IMG/VR virus record: IMGVR_UViG_3300024261_000008
Location: 62,001-126,000 of that record
Strand: one strand, 5' to 3'
Source of the DNA: a virus
Length of the DNA stretch: 64,000 nt
The first letter of the stretch is position 1. Each line of letters starts with the position of its first letter. The notes beneath the pieces were generated by a model that made no database searches, was not told where the DNA came from, and saw nothing but the letters and a program-made list of their open reading frames with translations. Shown piece by piece: positions 36,596 to 43,842 of this stretch. The position numbers and the translations under genes were made by a program.

Positions 36596-36999
36596 AGCTT
36601 GGTAATAGTGGCTACCGTATATATTCCTTCATAGTGCATACTGTCAACTTCGTAACCCGTTTCCTGTACGCTACGTTTAAAGTCGTTTTCTGACCATACA
36701 GACTGTATGGATGGTAACACAGCAGAGTATTTATCACTTGTTAAGTCTCCACTTCTGATTTGCTTAGGAATTAAATCTAAATTTACAAACCTAATTTGTA
36801 TTTCGCCTCCTACTTTAGTCTTTTTGCAGCATTCTGCAAAAACTTTGTTTCTGTCTGATAGAACCATGTTGTCCAGACAATATAGGGACATTTTTTCTAC
36901 ATAGCCATTACTGACTATCCCTATCTGAGCAACGGGAACATTGTTGACACCTTCGATATTCTGTTCTTCAACCATTACTATATTCATCTCTTTAATCAT
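36592..36999 (-). CDS. Truncated methyltransferase-like protein
   Basis: 135 residues. VFAECCKKTKVGGEIQIRFV followed by SENDFKRSVQETGYEV matches the second half of class I methyltransferases (helix, K-x-GG-x-x-x-I, then the late strands). The SAM-binding first half with its GxGxG loop is missing. It overlaps both neighbours by 4 bases, so it is kept in the operon and is probably translated. It may be a remnant, a partner subunit or a protein with changed function. Confidence 0.4.
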   Translation of the reverse strand: MIKEMNIVMVEEQNIEGVNNVPVAQIGIVSNGYVEKMSLYCLDNMVLSDRNKVFAECCKKTKVGGEIQIRFVNLDLIPKQIRSGDLTSDKYSAVLPSIQSVWSENDFKRSVQETGYEVDSMHYEGIYTVATITKL

Positions 37000-37904
37000 G
37001 CTATATACGCCTCCTGAATTTTGGTGTTAAATAATTCTGTTACTGCCTCTTGGAATTTACCCATATTGTAGTTCTCATCTAAGAACTTTCTACCTTCTTC
37101 TATATCTGGTCTGTCTTGTGTTAGTAGTTCTTCTATCTTTGGTAATATATTGGCACCATTATTTTCTATCATAATCTGTGGAGTGGTCATCTTACAGCTT
37201 CCTGTTCCGATAACCTTGGCTCCTAGTGCTACAGCACATAGACATTCATAGTTTCCATTAATAGTAGTATCTAGATAAACTTTGCAGTTCTTAACTTTTT
37301 CAGAGAACTCTTCAAAACTAGTAAACTGTTGTACTACCTCTACCGTAAGTCCTTTTTGCTGGGCTGCACCGGCTATCTGTTTACCAAGCAAGCTAGTGTC
37401 ATGCACAAGTAGGTCGGTAGTCTGCTTGATGTCGTCTGTGGTCAACAGATCAAGAGGCACACCATAATTGATTACGGTAGAATTAGGCATATCTCCCCAA
37501 GATTCAGCGATATGCTTATTCATAAAGAGTTTAGTTCTGTTAGCATTCTTCTGAGAACTAATGATATAGTCCTCTCTCTTCATATTAGGTGGCCTCATCT
37601 GATTAAAAACAACAACATTGTTCACATGTCTGTACAAAGAATCTTGTGGAGTATTGTCGTTCAGATCGTTGGTGACAGATAGGGCGTAAGTATTGTCATT
37701 AAAAAAGGGTTCTAACAAAGTCAAAGCCGTTCTGCTAGAAGGATTTTTAAATACATGGTTTTGCATAGGTTGCATATAATATCTGAAGTTAGTCTCAAAG
37801 ATAGCACAATCATTAAGTCCTCCACTTGCTTTAAATATAATGTTGTGTGTTTTTTTGTGGTTTAATGACGATATAATATTTGTTACTGCTCTTGCTAGTT
37901 GCAT
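36996..37904 (-). CDS. Glycosyltransferase-like protein (GT-B C-domain features)
   Basis: 302 residues. The N-terminal third has ASGGLNDCAIFETNF and NNVVVFNQMRPP. The C-terminal half has a strand-helix order with VKNCKVYLDTTINGNYECLC, then AVALGAKVIGTGSCKM, resembling the donor-site region of GT-B enzymes, where an E/D precedes A-x-A-x-G-x-x-x-I. It overlaps the upstream GT4 by 10 bases. The assignment is by fold pattern only. Confidence 0.5.
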   Translation of the reverse strand: MQLARAVTNIISSLNHKKTHNIIFKASGGLNDCAIFETNFRYYMQPMQNHVFKNPSSRTALTLLEPFFNDNTYALSVTNDLNDNTPQDSLYRHVNNVVVFNQMRPPNMKREDYIISSQKNANRTKLFMNKHIAESWGDMPNSTVINYGVPLDLLTTDDIKQTTDLLVHDTSLLGKQIAGAAQQKGLTVEVVQQFTSFEEFSEKVKNCKVYLDTTINGNYECLCAVALGAKVIGTGSCKMTTPQIMIENNGANILPKIEELLTQDRPDIEEGRKFLDENYNMGKFQEAVTELFNTKIQEAYIA

Positions 37905-39013
37905 ATTTTCTTTCCTATTGTTTGATAGCTAAATTGGTCCATAGATTCTCTACCTATTTGTCTTTTCTCTTCAAGTGTCTTTCTTTCTTTTTTACTCATT
38001 TCATATACTGTACGCATATGATCAATCATAACATAAATATTAGGACGATACCAATAAGAATTAGCATTATAAATATCAAAGCTATTAGCTAATGTTCTTT
38101 GAGCAGATATCACTGGAGTTTTCTGACTAGAAATAACAAAGCCGTTCTTTTTATTTACAAAATCGGTCATACCTGTATGGTCTGTTACTATAGGAGTCTT
38201 ACCTAAGACAAGTGCTTCTGCTGCTGGTCTACAAAATGCTTCTCCATGAGAAGCCATAACGAAACAGTCACAAGCATTGTGTAATCCTATTAAATCCTTA
38301 TCAGACAGTCTTTCTGTGATGACAAACTCATCTCTTGTCTGCCCAATGTTCAACATCTGTTTATGTTGGTTGAGTGCCTGTTTTACTATTCGTTGTCCTT
38401 CACCACTACTTTTACCGGGAACAGAAGTTTTTATAATTAAGGACACATTTTCATTGTCTCTAAAAGCTAGATTAAAAGCCGTAACCACATCAATTAGATT
38501 TTTTCTCTCAACAAACTCTCCAACATGGTAAAACTTAAAACTGCGATCAATAGATTTTTGCATATTAAGTTTATGGTCTGCATTTTCTTTAAGAAAATCT
38601 AAGTCCAATGCTCCTGAAATAACCTTGCACTTGGTTTTGACTCCTGATTCTTTGACACTTTTAGCTTCCTGCTTGCTTGGCACACAGACTAAATCTAGGT
38701 TATTCAAGATATTCTGGCAAACAGAATCTGAAAGATTAGTGATCTCCATATTAAAAATGCCAACATTCTTTTTTACAGAATTGGTGATGGACATGCTCTG
38801 AGGAAGTAGTTCTTGATAAATTACATCATATTTCGGATATGTGTTTTTCTCGTACTTAGCAATATCTTCGCTAATCTCAACGGACTGCCCAGTATAGAAA
38901 TAGGGTCTAGTTGTTATATTTTCCGTCTGAGTTGCTATAGACCTAATGTAGTCCCTAGCAGACATTCCCCATCCGTCATCTTGTCTGTATGGCCCTATAA
39001 ATAGTGAGTTCAT
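37895..39013 (-). CDS. GT4-family glycosyltransferase
   Basis: 372 residues. FYHVGEFVERKNLIDVVTAF is the hinge motif of GT4 enzymes, followed by CDCFVMASHGEAFCRPAAEA and LGKTPIVTDHTGMTDFV, the E-x7-E donor-site signature (first E in HGEAF, second in AAEA). The N-terminal IGPYRQDDGWGMSARDYI fits the acceptor domain. The ATG shares one base with the stop of the upstream GT4 (TAATG), so the two are coupled. The sugar donor is unknown. Confidence 0.85.
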   Translation of the reverse strand: MNSLFIGPYRQDDGWGMSARDYIRSIATQTENITTRPYFYTGQSVEISEDIAKYEKNTYPKYDVIYQELLPQSMSITNSVKKNVGIFNMEITNLSDSVCQNILNNLDLVCVPSKQEAKSVKESGVKTKCKVISGALDLDFLKENADHKLNMQKSIDRSFKFYHVGEFVERKNLIDVVTAFNLAFRDNENVSLIIKTSVPGKSSGEGQRIVKQALNQHKQMLNIGQTRDEFVITERLSDKDLIGLHNACDCFVMASHGEAFCRPAAEALVLGKTPIVTDHTGMTDFVNKKNGFVISSQKTPVISAQRTLANSFDIYNANSYWYRPNIYVMIDHMRTVYEMSKKERKTLEEKRQIGRESMDQFSYQTIGKKICN

Positions 39014-40689
39014 TAAGATTGACCTTTCATGTTTGCATAATTTATGAAATCTTCTGGCGTTAGTTTATCTTCATTTCTCTGTGCATGGACTGCAAAGTTA
39101 TGATTTTTAATATGCATATTAAGTTGTTGTACAATATCTTTTTTAGTAATGCCCTTATTTTGCATTCCCATAATCCTAAAACCATAGTCTAGATCATGAA
39201 TAGCATCAGTAATCACATTAGAACTTAAAAATTGTTCATTGTTGCCCATATGCATACCCGCTAATTGTGTAACATAGTCGTATGCAGAAGTATCTGCCGG
39301 TAGTTCATCTTCTTGAATCTCTTGTACAGGCTGTAGCTGGACATCCCATCGTCCTTGCAGTCCTGTAAGTTGCACATTGTCAAGACATTTTTCCCACTTT
39401 TTGGCAATGTTATCCCAGTTGTAATGTTTTTCTGTGTTTTGTCTGGTCTCAAACTTCTTAGAATCTTTTAACATATCTGGCATGTTGATATATTCTGTAA
39501 GTATCTCTACCAAATGATCATTATCAGGATAGACTCTGATTGCTTTAGTCTCTAATTCTCTAAAGTATTGGTTGATTCTAATTGGGAAACCATTTAGCTT
39601 CTTAACAACATCTTGCATGGCACTGTAGTCTACACTGGCTACAGGAACTCCCGCACTTGCAGCTTCTACTTGTGGCATACCAAACCCTTCGCAGATTGCA
39701 TACTGAACATAAATATCAAATAAGTTGATAATAACATTTAGGTCTTGCTGAGAAATACCATTTGCTACATTTGGCATACTTAATGACTTGTTACCACACT
39801 TTGGACAAAAAGCCATAGGATGCTTAAATCTTGCAGCATGATAAAATCCGCAAACTTTACAGTTGTATGTAAACATAACACGATTGCCTACTTCGTATTC
39901 TTTCAGGTACAAAGGAATATCCCATCCTGCATCTGGATAACTCGTATGGATATGCAAATATGTTTTTGCTGCTTGTGGGTGATTATCTGCATGTAATTTC
40001 TTGACAAACTTATTGAATGCAGAAAACAACTCTGGTATTAATTTACGTTTCTGATTACGGCAAATTGTGCCTACAATAAAAGCATCCTCTTCTATACCCA
40101 TTGCTTTTCGAATGTTCTTGCGTTGCTCTGCTTCTAGGGGCTTAAATACATCTAAGGAAACACCCGGACTAGTAGTATCAATATAATTAATGTGATTATT
40201 AGACTGATCAGCTAGTGTGTCTCTACCAAAATCACTGTAGGTAGTTATTGCGTCAGCGTGTAAGAAAGTGTCGATCCAGCCTTCTTGTTGTGGTGCAGAG
40301 TCCACAGTGGGCATAAGAATCCAGTGAAAGTAAGGCCTAAAGGGTGTGTGTTGTTGATAAGAGTTCATCCAGTAATCACGGACATCGATCACGATATCTG
40401 GCTTGAAATCAATAAGTACACGTTCAAATCTCCAACGACCAAACTGATTTTCTGGAGACTTCATATATGTTTCGTGTCTAGGGTCTCCTTGAGGAACAGC
40501 ATTTGCGTAATACCTCCATTTGATTGTCGAGTCTTTAGGGTCATTTACTTTACCGTAGCAAGCAAATTCTGCAATTTCATACTTGCCTGTAGCATGTAGC
40601 CTTGAGAGAATTTCTTTAGCATATGTGCCAAAACCGGAACTTAAAAAACTAGCCTCAGATACCATCAACACTTTTAATTTTTTTGTCAT
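39013..40689 (-). CDS. GT4-family glycosyltransferase with zinc-ribbon insert
   Basis: 558 residues from the ATG at 40689, which has AAGGA at correct distance; an upstream in-frame extension to 40728 runs through a terminator hairpin and is rejected. N-terminal LKVLMVSEASFLSSGFGTYA is a GT4 acceptor-domain start. The C-domain has FVQYAICEGFGMPQ-like text (YVQYAICEGFGMPQVEAASA) with the E-x7-E pair. Between the domains lies an insert with CKVCG and CPKCG, 18 residues apart, a zinc ribbon not usual in GT4. An extension of about 140 residues after the catalytic domain has no recognised fold. It is the first gene of the second sugar operon, placed just after the terminator-like hairpin. Confidence 0.8.
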   Translation of the reverse strand: MTKKLKVLMVSEASFLSSGFGTYAKEILSRLHATGKYEIAEFACYGKVNDPKDSTIKWRYYANAVPQGDPRHETYMKSPENQFGRWRFERVLIDFKPDIVIDVRDYWMNSYQQHTPFRPYFHWILMPTVDSAPQQEGWIDTFLHADAITTYSDFGRDTLADQSNNHINYIDTTSPGVSLDVFKPLEAEQRKNIRKAMGIEEDAFIVGTICRNQKRKLIPELFSAFNKFVKKLHADNHPQAAKTYLHIHTSYPDAGWDIPLYLKEYEVGNRVMFTYNCKVCGFYHAARFKHPMAFCPKCGNKSLSMPNVANGISQQDLNVIINLFDIYVQYAICEGFGMPQVEAASAGVPVASVDYSAMQDVVKKLNGFPIRINQYFRELETKAIRVYPDNDHLVEILTEYINMPDMLKDSKKFETRQNTEKHYNWDNIAKKWEKCLDNVQLTGLQGRWDVQLQPVQEIQEDELPADTSAYDYVTQLAGMHMGNNEQFLSSNVITDAIHDLDYGFRIMGMQNKGITKKDIVQQLNMHIKNHNFAVHAQRNEDKLTPEDFINYANMKGQS

Positions 40690-40704
40690 GTTTTGTCCTT
40701 GTGT

Positions 40705-40740
40705 AAAAATGAGAGAGAGGCACGGCATTGTCGGCCTCTC
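40705..40740 (-). terminator. Rho-independent terminator after ssb
   Basis: On the minus strand GAGAGGC (40740-40734) pairs with GCCTCTC (40721-40715). An inner CGA/CGG stem, one bulged base and a 5-base loop lie between. Five T residues (40709-40705) follow five bases after the stem. It lies between the ssb stop (40776) and the glycosyltransferase start (40689). Confidence 0.65.
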
Positions 40741-40775
40741 CCTCTTCCGATACTTCTCGCTATTACTACCCCTAG

Positions 40776-41159
40776 TTAAAACGCAGTTACAGAGGCAGTG
40801 TCTTCTGCCTGCTCTGTCGTTTTGATGCGAGACAGTTTAGTAATCTTGGAGAAATTATTGACTCTTACTTTAAGAGTATTGTGCTTTACTCCATCCTTTT
40901 CCCAAGAGTCATTACGCAACGACCCTTCAACCATTACAAGATCACCCTTTGAGAATGAAGCACCGATGATTTCTGCTCCAGAATCCCATGCTTCACAGGG
41001 TACGAATGTAGTAATCTTATCCTTTTCTCCATTGGCCTTAGTATATTCGCGTGAAACTGCGATAGTAAAGTTTACAACAGAGGTACTCTTACCATTACTG
41101 TTTACTTTGCGAACATCAGGGTCTCGGGCCAGATTACCACGTAAAATGTTAATATTCAT
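40776..41159 (-). CDS. ssb: Single-stranded DNA-binding protein
   Basis: 127 residues, short for an SSB. The OB-fold reads MNINILRGNLARDPDVRKV, then VVNFTIAVSREY, FVPCEAWD, and GDLVMVEGSLRNDSW, the standard bacterial SSB order. The C-terminal tail is short and mildly acidic, ending in VTAF; a classic DDDIPF tip is missing, so interactions with partner proteins may differ from the host SSB. It follows a strong promoter (41203-41230) and AAGGAAGAAGGA, so it can be made at high level. It covers ssDNA during phage replication next to the polymerase genes. Confidence 0.92.
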   Translation of the reverse strand: MNINILRGNLARDPDVRKVNSNGKSTSVVNFTIAVSREYTKANGEKDKITTFVPCEAWDSGAEIIGASFSKGDLVMVEGSLRNDSWEKDGVKHNTLKVRVNNFSKITKLSRIKTTEQAEDTASVTAF

Positions 41160-41202
41160 ATCAATCCTTCTTCCTTGTTAAAATCCAAAACCAATCTATA
41201 CT

Positions 41203-41230
41203 ATAATAGGTGAGACACAACAAGTGTCAA
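41203..41230 (-). promoter_or_regulatory. Sigma-70-like promoter for ssb
   Basis: On the minus strand TTGACA (41230-41225), 16-base spacer, TATTAT (41208-41203). It begins one base after the stop codon of the upstream polymerase gene and lies 43 bases before the ssb ATG. Confidence 0.75.
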
Positions 41231-41231
41231 G

Positions 41232-42848
41232 TTAATTTTTTGGTAAATAAGCCTTTTCTACAATAAGGCTATCACCATCCCTATTTTTCGACCCTTGTAT
41301 AACAATAACATTGTTTTCAAACAAAATACTACTATAGGTAGAAAATTGTTCAGGAAAGAACACGATACTGTCTATCGAGCCACTACTATCGCTTCCTTCC
41401 ACAAAAGCCATCTTTGCTCCGGGGTTTTTCCCCTTTTTAGTCTTAATAACACCGACATTATCTATCTGTAAAGCGACGACAATCTCGTTGAGTAGACTAT
41501 TATTAAAGTCCTTACATATTGTGTTTGTCATAGATACGTCATACATATCTACTTTAGAACACGTTATCGAACAACCTAAATATTCTTCTTCATTATCGGC
41601 TATCCACTCTGGGCTATCTTCTAGCACATAAGGTGGATTGTCTATAGTATTAATGAAACCTAAGAGTTTTTCTTTTCTCTTACTGCTCATTCTTGGCTTT
41701 TCTATGACGCAGTATATGATATCTTTTAATGAATCATAATTAAGACACGTACTTAACGCATGTTCTTGTTCTTTGGCTGTAAGATCATTTATAAGACCAT
41801 ATTCAAACATCATCTTGGTTCTAGTAAGCCCAAAATAATCTAATGCACCTGACTGTATCAAAGCCTTGACCGCTGTTGAACTTAGCCTTGTCATAACTCT
41901 AAGTACTGTTTGATGCCAATTTAAGTCATTGAGATTAATATTATCTTCTTCTAGTATGGTTCTAAGTTTCTTGTACATAGAACCGCCAAAACCCTTTAGG
42001 TCTGTCAGTCCGAAATAAATTTTCTTATCATGTAGTACAAAATATTCATTCAGCACACGCAAATCAGGCAGATGTACTGTGATCTCCATTTCGCTGGCGT
42101 TTTGTACCAGTTGCTTGATCTCTACTTTGGGATCAATCTTGTCTTTAGCAAAACGTAAATATGAAGCAAAGAATACTCTTGGGAAGTGAGCCTTCGCGTA
42201 TGCGGACAGATATGCGTTCATAGCATAGGACACAGCATGACTTTTATTAAAACTGTATCTCTGGCTTTTTTCAATCCATCCGAATATCTCTTCTGCCTGT
42301 TCTTTTGTGACTAATTTAAGTTTTGCAGAACCGGAGATGAACTTCTTTTTTAGTTTCGCCATTTCTTCTGGTTGCTTTTTACCAATGGCTTTTCTCAGGT
42401 TGTCTGCTTGTTGCAAGTCAAACCCTGCTACCTCTTTTGCAATTTGCATAGCTTGTTCTTGGTAAATCATTTCACCATATGTACTCTTTAGTGCATTTTC
42501 CAACATGGGATGATAATAGTCTACAGACTCTTGCCCGTTCTTTCTGTCGATATAATGATTAGTAACATTCTTGCCATCTCTGTATGCCTGTAGACATCCC
42601 GGTCGTAGAATACTAATTAATGCACTTAATTGTTCAATGTTTTCTGGTTTAAGTTTCTTAGCCACAGATTTTCCAAGCCTAGTCTCCAACTGAAAACATC
42701 CTTTAGTATTACCATCAGATATTAAATCCCAAGTCTTTTGGCAATTCAAATCCAATTCATGGTTTACAGGATCGAAATCAATAGAAGTCTTACCCTCACT
42801 CTCTGTAGCATGAAAACTACAACCACAACTAAATTTTAATACTGTCAT
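41232..42848 (-). CDS. dnaE: DNA polymerase III alpha, C-terminal part (split DnaE)
   Basis: 538 residues. From residue about 37 it matches DnaE directly after the catalytic palm: KTWDLI, TKGCFQLET (residues 49-56), LSALISILRPG, IDRKNGQ, YGEMIYQEQAMQIA and YSFNKSHAVSYA. These are the palm end, fingers and the start of the tandem helix-hairpin-helix and OB regions. The catalytic aspartates are absent because they lie in the other gene (43839-45713). The first 36 residues include CGC and are extra. The ATG overlaps the exonuclease stop (ATGA) with AAGGACGC upstream. No intein is present at the YSFNKSH site. Together with the N-terminal half it should form the replicative polymerase. Confidence 0.88.
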   Translation of the reverse strand: MTVLKFSCGCSFHATESEGKTSIDFDPVNHELDLNCQKTWDLISDGNTKGCFQLETRLGKSVAKKLKPENIEQLSALISILRPGCLQAYRDGKNVTNHYIDRKNGQESVDYYHPMLENALKSTYGEMIYQEQAMQIAKEVAGFDLQQADNLRKAIGKKQPEEMAKLKKKFISGSAKLKLVTKEQAEEIFGWIEKSQRYSFNKSHAVSYAMNAYLSAYAKAHFPRVFFASYLRFAKDKIDPKVEIKQLVQNASEMEITVHLPDLRVLNEYFVLHDKKIYFGLTDLKGFGGSMYKKLRTILEEDNINLNDLNWHQTVLRVMTRLSSTAVKALIQSGALDYFGLTRTKMMFEYGLINDLTAKEQEHALSTCLNYDSLKDIIYCVIEKPRMSSKRKEKLLGFINTIDNPPYVLEDSPEWIADNEEEYLGCSITCSKVDMYDVSMTNTICKDFNNSLLNEIVVALQIDNVGVIKTKKGKNPGAKMAFVEGSDSSGSIDSIVFFPEQFSTYSSILFENNVIVIQGSKNRDGDSLIVEKAYLPKN

Positions 42849-43534
42849 GCAAAAGCGTCCTTAAATGTTATTTTTTGTGCCAAACTTCTATGCAGTCTCA
42901 TAAATCTTGTAAGCACTGCTGCTGTGTCCTTAACGTCCTTAATTGCGTCATGAGCACCATCTTTACTAATACCCATATAATCTCTCAGGTTGTCTAGAGT
43001 ATAACTTTTTAGTTCTGGGTTATGCTCAAACCAGTAAAAGACTAGATTAAGCATGTCCACCACATCTCTTGGATAAAAGACTTTGCTGTTTCCTTCTTTA
43101 TTAGTATCTCCGAATTTCTGAGCGAGCCTATTAACGATGGGTAGATCAAATCTATAAATATTATAGCCTGCTGCTATCGGAGCAGTAAACATACTGTGCT
43201 TCTTGGCTTTCATATGGTATTTGTCCAGATAGTCTGTAAACATACGCCATGACTGTTCTTGGCTAGGATACTTTTGCCATTCAGCCTTGACCGCTTCCTT
43301 TGAGCAACCCTTAACCTTGGCATGAAAATCTAAGATGTCTGTCTTATATTCATACTCAGGGTCTTTTTCCATGCACTCTGGTTTAAAATTAGCATTAAAC
43401 TCAGAGTTAGGTATAATTTCAAGACTGACAGGATCAACCATTACGGCAGCAATTTGTACTGGACTACATTTGCTTGGGTTTACCCCATCTGTCTCAAAAT
43501 CAAACACACAAATCTTATTATAATTAATTCCCAT
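42845..43534 (-). CDS. DnaQ-like 3'-5' proofreading exonuclease
   Basis: 229 residues of the DEDDh family. Exo I is VFDFETDG (D12, E14), Exo II is YNIYRFDLPIVNRL, and Exo III is HDAIKDVKDT (His and Asp in H-x4-D). The length is close to the Pol III epsilon subunit. It lies between the two halves of the polymerase and overlaps the C-terminal half by 4 bases, so it probably works as the proofreading subunit of this phage replicase. AGGA precedes the start. Confidence 0.9.
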   Translation of the reverse strand: MGINYNKICVFDFETDGVNPSKCSPVQIAAVMVDPVSLEIIPNSEFNANFKPECMEKDPEYEYKTDILDFHAKVKGCSKEAVKAEWQKYPSQEQSWRMFTDYLDKYHMKAKKHSMFTAPIAAGYNIYRFDLPIVNRLAQKFGDTNKEGNSKVFYPRDVVDMLNLVFYWFEHNPELKSYTLDNLRDYMGISKDGAHDAIKDVKDTAAVLTRFMRLHRSLAQKITFKDAFA

Positions 43535-43565
43535 ATCAAATCCTATTCTATGTCCTGATCAAAAT

Positions 43566-43784
43566 CTAAAGTAACTTACGAACTCTTTCTAGTGGCTTAA
43601 TGCCAATCAATTTACCTTTACTGTCTTTGCAATTAGTAAAGCTACAACAGCTTTTACGAACTTCTTTAACTTTGGTCATTTTATTGTCTAATCCACGAAC
43701 AAAATCACCTTCTGTTAGAAATACATCGCCTACACTTAGTTTGCGAAACTGGTGTTGCTCTGTTGCTGGTTTTTCATCTGACAT
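43566..43784 (-). CDS. Small hypothetical protein between polymerase genes
   Basis: 72 residues. AGGAG at good spacing and a strong promoter (43814-43842) support it. LSVGDVFLTEGDFVRGLD looks like a small beta-barrel or SH3-like entry. CCSFTNC is a possible metal-binding pair. It is rich in Lys and Arg. It may be a nucleic-acid or polymerase-binding accessory; no family recognised. Confidence 0.6.
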   Translation of the reverse strand: MSDEKPATEQHQFRKLSVGDVFLTEGDFVRGLDNKMTKVKEVRKSCCSFTNCKDSKGKLIGIKPLERVRKLL

Positions 43785-43813
43785 CTTTATTCTCCTGTAC
43801 TGTACTATATGTT

Positions 43814-43842
43814 ATTATACCCGATAATGAATACACCGTCAA
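43814..43842 (-). promoter_or_regulatory. Sigma-70-like promoter within the polymerase gap
   Basis: On the minus strand TTGACG (43842-43837), 17-base spacer, TATAAT (43819-43814). The TGA stop of the N-terminal polymerase half is contained in the TTGACG box. It drives the 72-residue protein, exonuclease and C-terminal polymerase half separately from the N-terminal half. Confidence 0.8.

Noticed and set aside
40690-40728. Longer start for the zinc-ribbon glycosyltransferase
   Set aside because: It would translate through the terminator hairpin; the ATG at 40689 has AAGGA and the expected GT4 N-terminus follows it.
42180-42290. Intein at the conserved YSFNKSH site of the polymerase
   Set aside because: The text reads through YSFNKSHAVSYA without interruption and no intein motifs flank it.
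43535-43838. Simple frameshift as the cause of the polymerase split
   Set aside because: Two complete genes, a promoter and ribosome sites lie between the halves, so one base error cannot explain it.
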